A stretch of 64,000 nt of DNA from Psychrobacillus sp. NEAU-3TGS (GCF_029955155.1 NZ_JAPNOZ010000009.1:15273-79272), one strand, 5' to 3'; positions 24,901 through 34,248 are shown, counted from the stretch's first letter. The notes: generated from the letters alone by a model not told the origin. Numbers and translations: made by a program.

Positions 24901-25767
24901 ATGGAGGATTCTTCAACTGGTTCTTTACTGGCTACAAGTAACGCGCCAAGTATGCAAAGAGTTGATAACTTTATCGCTTTTATCCGTGAAGCAAATGAGC
25001 TTCTTCAGAAGGAAACGGATCTTTCACCTGAGAATCAATTGGTATCGGATGTGTATAACCATCTCTTACTTCAGTTGAGATCCCACTATTTTCCACCAGA
25101 GGTACAAGCTATTGTAAACAACGAGTATATTCGAGTAAATCAACAAAAGATACAGGTTAAACTGTCAGAAATCGAATTTCTTGTAGAACTTAGAGATTCT
25201 CATGATATCTGCAAATTAGATGGAGCCGTCTTAGATATCGTCAAAAGTTTGCCTAATTGGAACAGTTATTTTTCCCTAGTAAGTCAGGAATTGCAGTACA
25301 TGCGGCAAGATCGTCACATAGAAAAGTCGCCCATTATATTTGTAGGTAGCGGTCCAATGCCGATTAGTCCTATTATTCTTCACCTGCTCAGTGATGCGGA
25401 GGTTATCTGTTTGGAAATGAATGCTGTTGCCTATGACGCATCATGTAATTTGCTAGAGCACTTAGGCTTAGGAGATAAAGTTACTGTCATATTGAAGGAT
25501 GGATCTGAGTTCGACTACAGCTCTTATAGCCGGATCTTTGTCGCTAGTCTCGTTCAAAAGAAACAGGCAGTGCTTGAAACAATTATCAGAACTTCCTTAG
25601 ATCCTTTCGTAGCTGTACGTACAGCAGAGGGGATGAGGAGAATCATGTATGAAGCGATTGATGAATCTCAGTTAAATAAACAGGGATGGAGGATTCTAGG
25701 AAGAACTAGCCCTGAAGAAAAGCTGGTCGTCAATTCTACGTTGTTTCTCGAACGTATTACGAATTAA
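24901..25767 (+). CDS. nicotianamine synthase-like enzyme
   Basis: 288 residues from ATG 24901; GGAGG (24886-24890) fits this start better than 24874. Predicted to use S-adenosylmethionine as an aminobutyrate donor, as in nicotianamine, staphylopine (CntL) or related metallophore synthesis. Family features: FVGSGPMPISPIILHLL (about 138-154), where SAM binds, EVICLEMNAVAYDAS, and VAVRTAEGMRRIMYE. No opine dehydrogenase, exporter or ABC transporter lies next to it, so it is an orphan; it may make nicotianamine itself or be a remnant of a metallophore locus. Confidence 0.75.
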   Translation: MEDSSTGSLLATSNAPSMQRVDNFIAFIREANELLQKETDLSPENQLVSDVYNHLLLQLRSHYFPPEVQAIVNNEYIRVNQQKIQVKLSEIEFLVELRDSHDICKLDGAVLDIVKSLPNWNSYFSLVSQELQYMRQDRHIEKSPIIFVGSGPMPISPIILHLLSDAEVICLEMNAVAYDASCNLLEHLGLGDKVTVILKDGSEFDYSSYSRIFVASLVQKKQAVLETIIRTSLDPFVAVRTAEGMRRIMYEAIDESQLNKQGWRILGRTSPEEKLVVNSTLFLERITN

Positions 25768-25775
25768 TATTACAT

Positions 25776-25824
25776 AGGTGCCAGGTTCTAAAACAATACT
25801 AAATTGTTTTAGAACCTGGCACCT
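25776..25824. repeat. REP-like palindrome
   Basis: Perfect 22-base inverted repeat (AGGTGCCAGGTTCTAAAACA...) with a 5-base loop ACTAA, ending in T4. It starts 9 bases after the stop of the nicotianamine synthase-like gene and may act as its terminator. The GGTGCCAGG motif is typical of dispersed palindromes of bacilli. A related half-motif GGTGTCAGGGACC occurs at about 54393. Confidence 0.8.
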
Positions 25825-25934
25825 TTTCGAAAAGCTTGGAAATGTCATTCTATTAAAGTTTACAATAGTTGAACCGATTGATATATTAATTGATAATACA
25901 AAGAATTAAAAAATAGGGAAAAGAGGTTTGAAAA

Positions 25935-26444
25935 ATGGATGTAAAATACCCAATTGGAAAATTGCAAGTTCCTGAAAAAGTAAAATTAGAACATATTCAA
26001 AAATGGTTAAAGCAAATCGAAACTTACACGATTCGATTGAGAGAAACGGTCGACACATTAAGTGATGAGGATTTAAACAAAACTTATCGTGAAGGTGCCT
26101 GGACAGTTCGTCAACTAGTTCATCATATTGCAGATTCTCAGTTGAACATGTATCAGCGTTTGAGATTGGCATTAACTGATGAGAATCCAACTGTACCGGC
26201 TTTTGATGAAGAAAAGTGGGCTATTTTACCGGATACGCAGCTTCCTGTAGAAAGTTCTATTAAAATGTTGGAAGGTATAAATGCGCGCATCGTAGCTTTA
26301 GGGCATAGTTTAACGGAAGAGCAATTAGATCGAGCGTTTACTCACCAAACAAACGGTAAAATAACAGTTGCAACTAAAGTAGCAAAATTATCTTGGCACG
26401 AAGAACATCATTTAGCCCATATAAAAAATGCATTATTAAAATGA
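25935..26444 (+). CDS. DinB-fold metal-dependent transferase (YfiT type)
   Basis: 169-residue DinB/YfiT-like four-helix bundle. The three metal-ligand histidines are visible in VRQLVHHIADSQ (about 58-69) and WHEEHHLAHI (about 155-164). YfiT-type proteins have been linked to bacillithiol S-transfer; exact substrate unknown. Start ATG 25935 with GAAAAGAGG upstream. Distinct from the second DinB gene at 47.6 kb, which belongs to the repeat array. Confidence 0.82.
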   Translation: MDVKYPIGKLQVPEKVKLEHIQKWLKQIETYTIRLRETVDTLSDEDLNKTYREGAWTVRQLVHHIADSQLNMYQRLRLALTDENPTVPAFDEEKWAILPDTQLPVESSIKMLEGINARIVALGHSLTEEQLDRAFTHQTNGKITVATKVAKLSWHEEHHLAHIKNALLK

Positions 26445-26542
26445 TATATAATATGTAGAGAGATGTTTCTGCGGGGGATGAGCGTGTTTTTTATAGGGTT
26501 GTGTCCTAAGAATGTCTAACTTAATTAATTGATCAAACATAG

Positions 26543-26596
26543 AAAGCAGACGGTTTAGAAGTGCGAAAATGTACCTCTAATTGACCGTCTGCTTTT
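26543..26596. terminator. long hairpin
   Basis: AAAGCAGACGGT / ACCGTCTGCTTT arms about 29 bases apart, partly extended by TTAGA/TCTAA, ending in T4. Probable bidirectional terminator for the DinB gene. Confidence 0.65.
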
Positions 26597-26770
26597 GTTG
26601 TTGTTATAGGAATAATTCTATATTATAAGCTCAGTAGATGTACTTACTTGACAGAAGGCCGAACTAGAGGTAGGATAGAAAAGCTTAAAAAAATATAGAA
26701 AAGGCTATATTTTACCAAATTAATATTTTAATGTAAATTATAAATGTTAAAATAATAGGAAGGTGAAAAA

Positions 26771-28734
26771 ATGGATAGTTTAAATACAAAAAAAGCATCC
26801 TTTTAAACAAGTTTTTTGGTTTTTATTTATTTGCCGTTTTCATGCTATGGATTAAAACATATATTACACAAGTAACACAGTTTAACTTAGGGGTAGAAGG
26901 ATTCCTACAACAATTCCTTTTACTTTTAAATCCTTTGGGTTCAGCTATGCTGTTTCTTGGATTTTCGTTCATTTTCAAAGGACGAGGGAAATATACATCA
27001 CTTCTTGTAATTTATTCTCTTATGTCCGTACTTTTATATGCAAATGCAGTTTATTATCGATTTTTTAGTGACTTTATTACATTGCCAACGATTACGCAAA
27101 CGCAAAACTTTGGAGATTTAGGTGGCAGTGTTATTTCTTTATTAAAACCTTATGATATATTGTTCTTTGTTGATGTATTTTTGTTGATTTTCCTATGCTT
27201 ATCTAAAAAAGTACAAAAAGATTATAGTAGAATTAAACAAAAAACAGCAATCCCAGTGATTACTTTTGCTTTAGCAATATCTGTTTTAAATTTAGGACTG
27301 GCTAACTCTGATCGTCCGCAGCTATTAACTCGTGGTTTTGATAGAAACTACATTGTTAAATATTTAGGAATGTATAACTATACGATATATGATGCTACTG
27401 AAACTGTTAAGGCGTCTTCAAAAAGAGCTTTAGCTGATAGCGATGATATAACAGAAGTTATTAACTTTACAAAATCTAACTATGCCGAACCTAATCCAGA
27501 ATATTTTGGCGTAGCGAAAGATATGAATGTTATCTATATCCATTTGGAGTCATTCCAAAGCTTTTTGATGGACTATAAGCAAAACGGTGAAGAGGTAACA
27601 CCATACTTAAATTCATTAATCAAAGATCCTGATACTTTATACTTTGATAACTTCTTCCATCAGACTGCTCAAGGTAAAACTTCAGATGCTGAATTTATGC
27701 TTGAAAACTCTTTATTTGGTTTACCGCAAGGATCTGCATATATTACAAAAGGTCAGAATACGTATCAAGCGGCTCCTGCGATATTAAAAGAGAATGGCTA
27801 TACATCTGCTGTATTCCACGGGAACAGCGGTAGTTTCTGGAACCGTAATGAGATCTATAAATCATTCGGCTATGACCATTTCTTTGATGCTAATTATTAT
27901 GATACTAGCTCTGAAAAAGATATGGCTGAATATGGGTTATTGGATAAGCCATTCTTTGAACAATCATTAGAACTTATGAAGACTTTACCACAACCTTTCT
28001 ATTCGAAATTTATTACGGTTGCTAACCATTATCCATATAAAATGGACCAAGACTTAACAACAATTGGGAAAGCTGATACTGGTGATGCAAGTGTAGATAA
28101 TTATTTCCAAACTGCTCGTTATGCGGATGAAGCAATTGAACAGTTTATTGGTGAATTAAAGAAATCAGGCTTATATGATAACAGTATGCTTGTATTTTAT
28201 GGTGACCATTATGGTATTTCAGAAAATCATAACAAAGCGATGGAACAAATCATCGGAAAAGAAATTACACCTTATGAAAGTGCTAATTTGCAACGTGTGC
28301 CATTAATTATTCACGTTCCAGGAATGCAAGGTGGAGTCAATCATACTTATGGCGGACAAATAGACCTTCTTCCAACCTTATTACACTTACTTGGAGTTAA
28401 TTCTCAAAACTATATTCAATTTGGTACCGACATATTATCAAAAGAGCATAATGAATTAGTGACGTTTAGAAATGATGATTATGTCAGTCCTACTATCTAT
28501 TCGATTGATGGTAAAATTTACGATGCTACAAATGGTTTGCCAATAACGGATGAAACTCAATTAGAAAAAGCGAATGAGTACAAACAAGAAGTAGATAATA
28601 AATTACGAATTTCTGATACAGTAGTGAATGGTGACTTATTGAGATTCTATACACCGACAGGATTTACTAAAGTCGATCCATCTCAGTACAATTACAATAA
28701 GGATCTTACAGAAAAAACTGATCACGAAGAATAG
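26771..28734 (+). pseudogene. lipoteichoic acid synthase family, N-terminal frameshifts
   Basis: LtaS-family membrane enzyme that polymerises glycerol-phosphate from phosphatidylglycerol. GGAAGGTGA precedes ATG 26771. The frame closes after 11 codons; removing one A from the run at 26786-26793 and adding one T at about 26818-26823 restores HPFKQVFWFF joined to YLFAVFMLWIKTYI. From 26842 the frame is intact. There are about five membrane segments in the first 200 residues, then an extracellular sulfatase-fold domain with the catalytic threonine in QGKTSDAEF, metal ligands such as HLESFQ and GDHYGISENH. Restored length about 654. Both lesions are homopolymer changes, so probably artefacts. Confidence 0.82.
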
Positions 28735-28750
28735 TAAATTCATTAAAAAG

Positions 28751-28793
28751 AGGAGTAAGCTAACAAAAGTATGTTTTTGTTAGCTTACTCCTT
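28751..28793. terminator. bidirectional terminator
   Basis: 18-base stem beginning AGGAGTAAGCTAACAAAA with a 5-base loop, between two convergent genes. Confidence 0.85.
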
Positions 28794-28824
28794 ATTGATT
28801 TTCGTTTATTTTATTTGTTTTAAT

Positions 28825-29265
28825 TCATTCAAAAATATAACTGATAGCCTCAATCGCTTGATCAATGGTTTCTACGGTTACATTTGCTTTGTTTGAAAGC
28901 TCTTTTAATGGGTGGATTAATGATTCTGGTCTAATGATAAGCGTAGGTTTGTTCATGGCAATGGCTGTGCTAGCGTCCATTGCTGTATTCCATTGTTTAT
29001 ATTTTTCTCCGAATAGTGCTATGACGATATCTGCTTTTTGCATTAACACTTGAGTTCTAAAATTATTAATATCTGACGCTGCATCATCTTTATATAAGTT
29101 AGATGGCTGTTTTCCTAATATCTCTTCGCCGATATTGTCTGAACGATCATGGTTTGTTTGTGGTGCTACAAAACGAAGGGGAAGATTTTTTGACTTTGCT
29201 TTTTGTGCAAATTCATCTCTCCAATCATCGTGAATTTGACCAGCTAAATATACAATAAGTTCCAT
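28825..29265 (-). CDS. ytoQ: YtoQ family protein
   Basis: 146-residue protein of the YtoQ family, related to nucleoside 2-deoxyribosyltransferases in fold. Begins MELIVYLAGQIHDDWR, with PQTNHDRSDNIGEEILG, KADIVIALFGEKYKQWNTA and the C-terminal VETIDQAIEAISYI. GGAGGAATCAG precedes the start. Convergent with the LTA synthase-like gene. Function unknown. Confidence 0.85.
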   Translation of the reverse strand: MELIVYLAGQIHDDWRDEFAQKAKSKNLPLRFVAPQTNHDRSDNIGEEILGKQPSNLYKDDAASDINNFRTQVLMQKADIVIALFGEKYKQWNTAMDASTAIAMNKPTLIIRPESLIHPLKELSNKANVTVETIDQAIEAISYIFE

Positions 29266-29581
29266 TCTGATTCCTCCAATACTATTTGACCCTAATTATA
29301 TATTACCTAATTAAATGGGGTTTTCAAAGTAATCACGAATAAACCATAGGGATAAAATGAGGTAATTTAGTTCGAGCTGGTATAATAAAAAAGTCTTTAT
29401 CATTGCATTTTGGTTTATAAAAATACCATTCAGGATTGATATACGTTAAAATAAATATTGTCCATTTTCGTACGTAGTTTTGCACAAGTTAAATATTTGT
29501 GTTTGATAATAAGTTATGTGGCTTAATAGGTTATGACCGAGAGTTTAAAGTAATATCCATAGAGAGAGGATTTGAGGTTGA
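29266..29581. other. intergenic region
   Basis: 316 AT-rich bases between divergent ytoQ and dus. A ribosome site (GATTTGAGG) precedes dus. I see no repeat, RNA or small gene here, and no convincing promoter pair. Confidence 0.5.
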
Positions 29582-30543
29582 ATGATAGATAATTTTTGGC
29601 GTGATTTACCGCGACCATTTTTCGTACTTGCGCCGATGGAAGATGTGACGGATGTTGTTTTCCGTCATGTAGTGAGTAAAGCAGGTAGACCGGATGTGTT
29701 TTTTACTGAGTTTACAAACTCGGATAGCTATTGTCATCCAGAGGGGATGAAAAGTGTGCGTGGCCGTTTGATTTTTACAGAAGATGAACAGCCAATGGTA
29801 GCACATATATGGGGGGATAATCCCGAATATTTCCGCAGAATGAGTATTGGTATGGCAGAGCTAGGATTTAAAGGCGTCGATATTAATATGGGCTGTCCTG
29901 TACCGAATGTAGCAACGAGAGGGAAAGGTAGCGGCCTAATCTTGCGTCCAGAGGTAGCAGCAGAACTTATTCAAGCAGCTAAAGCGGGGGGACTACCAGT
30001 CAGCGTAAAGACCAGACTTGGTTACACGGATGTAGACGAGTGGAAAGAGTGGTTAGCACATATATTAAGACAGGATATTGCGAATCTTTCTATTCATTTA
30101 CGTACAAGAAAAGAAATGAGTCAGGTAGATGCGCATTGGGAGCTAATTCCGGATATTAAAAAATTACGGGATGAAATAGCTCCAAATACGCTGCTAACTA
30201 TTAACGGAGACATTCCAGATCGACAAACTGGGCTCGAGCTTGTTGAAAAATATGGCATTGATGGGGTTATGATCGGTCGAGGTATTTTTAAAAATCCTTT
30301 GCTTTTGAAAAGGAGCCAAAAGAGCATAGCACTACGGAATACCTTGATCTTCTAAGATTGCAACTGGATCTTCAAGATCAATATGCAGCAGATTTGCCAC
30401 GTTCTATCACAGCATTGCATCGCTTTTTCAAAATTTATGTAAAAGGATTCCGTGGAGCGGGTGAATTAAGAAATCAATTGATGAGCACGAAGTCAACCGA
30501 TGAAGTGCGTGCATTGCTTGATGAATTTGAAAAAGATTGTTGA
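29582..30543 (+). pseudogene. tRNA-dihydrouridine synthase, late frameshift
   Basis: Flavin-dependent Dus-family enzyme that reduces uridines in tRNA. The first frame runs from ATG 29582 to 30355 and has [11 protein letters not shown], the catalytic cysteine in [10 protein letters not shown] (about 101-110), KTRLGY and [12 protein letters not shown]. One T is missing in CCTTTGC (about 30298-30300); the corrected frame reads [16 protein letters not shown] and continues to 30543 with the helical tRNA-binding domain ([18 protein letters not shown]). Restored length about 320 residues, normal for the family. Likely functional with a sequencing error. It marks the left border of the repeat array. 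Confidence 0.82.
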
Positions 30544-30587
30544 TAGAAAAATGGGGGTGGCCCTTCTATTTTAAGTCAGTCCAAACC

Positions 30588-30619
30588 AAAACCATCCATA
30601 AAAAATATGGATGGTTTTT
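30588..30619 (+). terminator. terminator after dus
   Basis: AAAACCATCCATA / TATGGATGGTTTTT stem with a 5-base A-rich loop. Confidence 0.88.
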
Positions 30620-30716
30620 ATTATAGATAATGAGTTTAGAAACCGGTATTCAACGGGTTGATTAATATTAGCTGAATAAATGATAAGCTTATCTCATTCA
30701 ATAGTCGTATTTTATT

Positions 30717-30869
30717 CTACAAGAAATTGAATTTTAAAATTGAGTAGGTTGCACCAAGATTACCACTACCGTAATCACGAATATCTTTCTTATAAAATAT
30801 TTTACCGATTACTAAAGCAAACGAGATTGAACCAATTAAATAACTTAGAATCAAAGTTAAAATGTTCAA
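30717..30869 (-). pseudogene. PlsY-like acyltransferase, N-terminal fragment
   Basis: TTG 30869 with a good AAGGAGAA ribosome site opens a 50-residue frame: [16 protein letters not shown], then [13 protein letters not shown], the first membrane span and the catalytic GSGNxGATN motif of glycerol-3-phosphate acyltransferase PlsY. After GAT the similarity stops and the frame ends within ten codons. The gene has lost its 3' four-fifths. Its 5' side faces repeat R1, so it looks like the truncated last cassette at the left end of the array. Confidence 0.75.
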
Positions 30870-30937
30870 AGTATCTTCTCCTTACATAGTTTGTTAAGTA
30901 AGTGTTTCTATTTATTGCATATGATTTCCTGCAATCC

Positions 30938-30971
30938 TTCTTAAAGTAACCTGCCCCTTTAGTTCAATAAG
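30938..30971. repeat. array repeat R1 (left half only)
   Basis: TTCTTAAAGTAACCTGCCCC followed by TTTAGTTCAATAAG: the palindromic left box, without the AAAGCACCCGTTAGTTGAA box. Adjoins the 3' end of the methyltransferase gene. Confidence 0.7.
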
Positions 30972-30976
30972 AAAAA

Positions 30977-31597
30977 TTATTTAATTTTAGAAATCACTAT
31001 TTTTCTATACATTCCATTCATCATAATTGGTATATCTTCTTCTACCTTTATACTTCTATTTTTTTTAGGAATTAAATCTTCAAAACTCCGACCAATATCA
31101 GTTCCTAATACTTCAATAATAGGTCTTAAAAGCATTTTTGGTAATGATAGCTTTTTATTTTTAGGAGCAAATTTTTCAAAAATAATTACTTTTCCTTCGT
31201 ATTTTAAAACTCTTGTAATTTCTTGAAAACATTTATTAGCATCAGGTACAACCGAAAGAATTAGACTTGCTACTACATAATCAAAGGATTCGTTATCAAA
31301 ATCCATATTTTGAGCATCCATTTCCAAAAACTTTATAGTAGAATCCCCGAACTTTGCTTTTGCCTTTTCAAGCATGTCAGGTGAATAATCAATAGCCGTT
31401 ATATCTAAGCCCGAGTAATTTACTAACTCTAAATCAGCACCAGTTCCTACACCAACAAACAAAATTTTTTGTTTGTTATCAAATGTTATTGATTGGAATA
31501 TTTGTTTTCGAGCATTTAAAAAGATACCCGAATTAAAAAACTTATCATAAATTGGAGAACCAATTTTATATATAAATTTATTCCAAGAATTATTCAA
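30977..31597 (-). CDS. class I SAM-dependent methyltransferase
   Basis: 206 residues, TTG start at 31597 preceded by GGGAGTG. SAM-binding motif I ILFVGVGTGADLEL (about 44-57), motif Post-I ITAIDYSPDMLEKAK, MDAQNMDFDNESFDYVVAS and the UbiE-like ITRVLKYEGKVIIFEKF. It resembles small UbiE/phospholipid N-methyltransferase-like proteins; the substrate is unknown. It is the first intact gene of the cassette array, reading leftwards, with R2 on its 5' side and R1 abutting its 3' end. Confidence 0.82.
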   Translation of the reverse strand: MNNSWNKFIYKIGSPIYDKFFNSGIFLNARKQIFQSITFDNKQKILFVGVGTGADLELVNYSGLDITAIDYSPDMLEKAKAKFGDSTIKFLEMDAQNMDFDNESFDYVVASLILSVVPDANKCFQEITRVLKYEGKVIIFEKFAPKNKKLSLPKMLLRPIIEVLGTDIGRSFEDLIPKKNRSIKVEEDIPIMMNGMYRKIVISKIK

Positions 31598-31674
31598 AAC
31601 AACTTCACTCCCAATTCAAGCTTAATTCTAATCCATTTCAAGCACTATCTATCTCCAAATAATAACTTTCCTTC

Positions 31675-31807
31675 TTCAACTAAAATACCCTTTAGTTTAA
31701 GTGTAGCATTTCACAATGGATTTCTGAGAAGAACTTATCTTTTGGGACATAAAAATAGACCATTAATGATGGTCATATTTTGCTAAAGCACCCGTTCGTT
31801 GAAGAAG
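31675..31807. repeat. array repeat R2 (long type)
   Basis: Begins TTCTTCAACTAAAATACC, ends CTAAAGCACCCGTTCGTTGA-AGAAG. Between the boxes lie the shared GTAGCATTTCACAATG segment and the ACCAT-TAATG-ATGGT hairpin. About 133 bases. Confidence 0.85.
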
Positions 31808-31816
31808 GAAATCAAT

Positions 31817-31996
31817 TCAAAGTACTCCGTTAATTTTACCCTCGCGAGTAAAACTACCATTTTTCCAATATATATAGAAAAGTAGGAATATCCATCCGTT
31901 TATCTCTTCTAATATATCTCCAATAGATTGAACTTCATAGATGGTTTGGTGGTATTTCGAAACCCTTTTTAATTTTTCGTACGTTTTAGAGTATTT
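31817..31996 (-). pseudogene. 3' gene tail next to R2
   Basis: A 59-codon frame without a start: it reads KLKRVSKYHQTIYEVQSIGD, then EEINGWIFLLFYIYWKN, and ends NGVL at TGA 31817-31819, ten bases from the end of R2. Composition and codon use look like coding sequence. It is the surviving 3' end of a gene whose 5' part is gone. Family not recognised. Confidence 0.5.
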
Positions 31997-32034
31997 TTAG
32001 TGAATAGTAGACCCCTTCGTGGTTATTAGTTAGA

Positions 32035-32470
32035 CCATTTCTGTACCACGTCAAGTCCAGTTGGCCATCTTCTTCAAATTCATGGCAGCGAAATTAAACA
32101 TCGCCTACATCGACAATTTTTTAAGTCCCCTTAACGTTGTCCAACGCATACCATGCTTTTCTTTTGCATCTGCGAATACTCTTTCAATCGTTTCTTTTCG
32201 TATCGCATAAATTGGTTTTACATTTGTCTATGCCTTTTTCAATTAAATGTTTAATTTGTTCAGTATAAGAGATCCTCTTCATTGTGACGAAGATTATCAG
32301 CTTCCTCTACATACTCCTGTCAAACATAACGGGTCCCCACTTTTTAATGGTCTTTATTCTCGGTGCATTGTGCTAAAAAAGGACAGGTTACACAAATTGT
32401 TTTGGTGATTTGTACTCGCGGTACCCATCTTTAGTTGTTATGTTTCGAAAGCATAGTTATCGACTCAGGT
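32035..32470 (-). mobile_element. degraded IS1182-family transposase
   Basis: Reverse-strand translation in changing frames gives VTCPFLAQCTENKDH, EEYVEEADNLRHNEED, and further on RKETIERVFADAKEKHGMRW, TTLRGLKKLSM, then FNFAAMNLKKMANWT. These are in-order pieces of the C-terminal half of IS1182-type transposases. Several stops and frame changes show that it is long dead. No terminal inverted repeats found nearby. Confidence 0.8.
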
Positions 32471-32624
32471 TTTGTTAATTCTATTTTAAAACAAAAAATA
32501 GGATGTTTTCCAAAAAAGAAAATATCCATTTATGCATAATATCTTGGCATTTCAAGAAAAAATGTTATTTTTAGGATATACACAATATTTGGTATCTCGT
32601 GTAAAAAGAAGGGAGGTGAAATAC

Positions 32625-32707
32625 ATGAAAAAATACATCAACTGACAGATAAACAAGTTAAAGAATACCTACTTACTGGAGAATCGCAATTAGATGATGA
32701 ACTATAG
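32625..32707 (+). pseudogene. small peptide gene with A-run frameshift
   Basis: A strong GGGAGGTGAA site precedes ATG 32625. As written the frame stops after six codons. With one more A in the six-A run it reads MKKIHQLTDKQVKEYLLTG and ends ESQLDDEL at TAG 32707 (27-28 residues). The peptide is followed after 27 bases by the secreted protein gene, so both may form a unit. Family unknown; a short leader or signalling peptide is possible but unproven. Confidence 0.5.
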
Positions 32708-32734
32708 TGTGTACTAAAAAAATAGAAAAGAGTG

Positions 32735-33715
32735 ATGAAATTGAAGAAAGTTTTAACAGCAATTCTTTTATCTACATTATTTGTCTTTTCAATGAATACT
32801 TTTGCTAGCGCAGAAAGTGAAAATATTAAAGCGCAAGAAATTGTATATGGACTAGAAATGGATGAGAATCATGTCAAAGTATTAGAGCCTGTTTTTTCGG
32901 AGGATGAGTTAAAATCATTAACAGACAAAGGATTCACCCTAGATGTAATTACACTTTTGGTTTCTTCAGGTGAGAGTAAAGAAGATATCTTAAAAAGGGA
33001 ATTTGTAAGCAATTCCACCAAGCATTACATAACTACTATTAATAACCCTTCTATTCAGAAAGATTATTTGAATTTGAATTCTAAAGCTTCTCTTCCTGTT
33101 ACTAGTGTTGAAGAAGTTAGTTATGAGGAATATTTGCAAAGGCTTAAAGAATATAAAGAAAGGGTAACAATATATAGTGATTCAGATAAATCAACTACTG
33201 AATATAAAACAATGACTGTTTCTGTATCTAAAAAAAGCACAGGTGTTTATACGGTTACAAATGTAGTCGATTGGTCTACAGGAGCTCTGAATACTAAAGA
33301 AGATATCATCGGAATTGGTATAAATGGAAATACATCACCGGTAAGAGGTACAGAGTATGGTACTCAAGTAGTGCGAACCGCCGTTTCTCGAACTCATGTG
33401 CAAACCATAAACTATTCAAGTAGTAGTTCTAAATGGAATCGAAATGGGGATTACGGGCTAGCAGTCGATTTAGTAGATGGTGGGGTAGGATGCATTAGAT
33501 GTCAAGTTCATAAAATTTCTATGATGTATGATATTAAACCTAATGTTAGCAGCGTAAGTTTGATTGACGCATACGGTCATTACGCTCACCAAGAAACAAC
33601 TTATAATGTTTCACCATCATTCACAATTTCAAAGGGTGTCCTTGGTATATCTGTGTCCCAACAGAAAGACTTCACTATACACAAACCGCAACCTCACGCC
33701 CAGATGCCCAAATAA
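32735..33715 (+). CDS. secreted protein of unknown function
   Basis: 326 residues (GTG 32732 is an alternative start one codon earlier). A clear signal peptide, KKVLTAILLSTLFVFS then FASAES. A mature helical region (about 35-135) precedes a beta-rich C-terminal domain with VTNVVDWSTGALNTKEDIIG, GIGINGNTSP and paired cysteines in GVGCIRCQVHK. The region resembles conserved Bacillus extracellular proteins with a TNxVxW...DIIGIG pattern, but I know no function. Together with the peptide before it and the membrane protein after it, it may be a three-gene unit such as a secreted antagonist with its partner; that is only inference. Confidence 0.7.
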   Translation: MKLKKVLTAILLSTLFVFSMNTFASAESENIKAQEIVYGLEMDENHVKVLEPVFSEDELKSLTDKGFTLDVITLLVSSGESKEDILKREFVSNSTKHYITTINNPSIQKDYLNLNSKASLPVTSVEEVSYEEYLQRLKEYKERVTIYSDSDKSTTEYKTMTVSVSKKSTGVYTVTNVVDWSTGALNTKEDIIGIGINGNTSPVRGTEYGTQVVRTAVSRTHVQTINYSSSSSKWNRNGDYGLAVDLVDGGVGCIRCQVHKISMMYDIKPNVSSVSLIDAYGHYAHQETTYNVSPSFTISKGVLGISVSQQKDFTIHKPQPHAQMPK

Positions 33716-33751
33716 TTAAATGAAAATAGCATTATATAGGAGGAGAAGGAT

Positions 33752-33931
33752 ATAACGAAATATATATTACCACACCTATATGTATTTTTCGGAGTCATTC
33801 TATTTATCTTAGCGACCTTTGTTATACCAACAGGAAAGATCTATTGGGTTTCTTCTTATGGATCTATACTTTTCATTATTATTGGCTTGATTTGGATGTT
33901 CTTCTTATTATTTAAGAAAAAAAATAAATAA
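33752..33931 (+). CDS. 59-residue two-helix membrane protein, ATA start
   Basis: A strong AGGAGGAGAAGG site (33740-33751) is followed directly by an open frame that has no ATG, GTG or TTG near it; the best start is ATA 33752. Product: TKYILPHLYVFFGVILFILA, a short polar turn, then a second span ending LIWMFFLLFKKKNK. Two membrane segments with a positive tail. It follows the secreted protein after 36 bases and ends before a strong hairpin. Either a rare ATA start or a decayed start codon. Confidence 0.55.
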   Translation: MTKYILPHLYVFFGVILFILATFVIPTGKIYWVSSYGSILFIIIGLIWMFFLLFKKKNK

Positions 33932-33976
33932 GCTGAACTGAGTCGTAGTGTCGCTCTGTCAAGAGCAAAGAAAAGA

Positions 33977-34015
33977 AAGGAGAATCCATTTGTTAATACA
34001 TAATGGATTCTCCTT
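33977..34015. terminator. strong hairpin
   Basis: 14-base stem AAGGAGAATCCATT / AATGGATTCTCCTT followed by AAATTTT. Confidence 0.8.
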
Positions 34016-34020
34016 AAATT

Positions 34021-34142
34021 TTAATGGCCATTATTACTTTGATTATAGGCAGAAAATGATTTAAAATCCTCTTCTGCTAATTTTTTAACATTTTATATTC
34101 TTCTCTTGTAATCTCAATAAAATAGTCTGATATTCTCGTTCA
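34021..34142 (-). pseudogene. 3' gene tail
   Basis: Startless reverse frame ISDYFIEITREEYKMLK then, after one missing A, KLAEEDFKSFSAYNQSNNGH and stop. About 38 residues. Like the other tails it lacks its 5' end, and R3 lies on its 5' side. Family not recognised. Confidence 0.45.
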
Positions 34143-34170
34143 AGCAATTAAAGCATCTAATAATTACTTG

Positions 34171-34248
34171 TTCAACTTAACTGCTGCGTTAGTTCAATTA
34201 GAAAAAGGCTTTACTCCTTCTTGAAGTAAAGCACCCGATCGTTGAAGA
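34171..34248. repeat. array repeat R3 (short type)
   Basis: Starts TTCAACTTAACTGCTGCG, has an internal hairpin GGCTTTACT...AGTAAAGC, ends GCACCCGATCGTTGAAGAA. About 78 bases. Confidence 0.85.
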
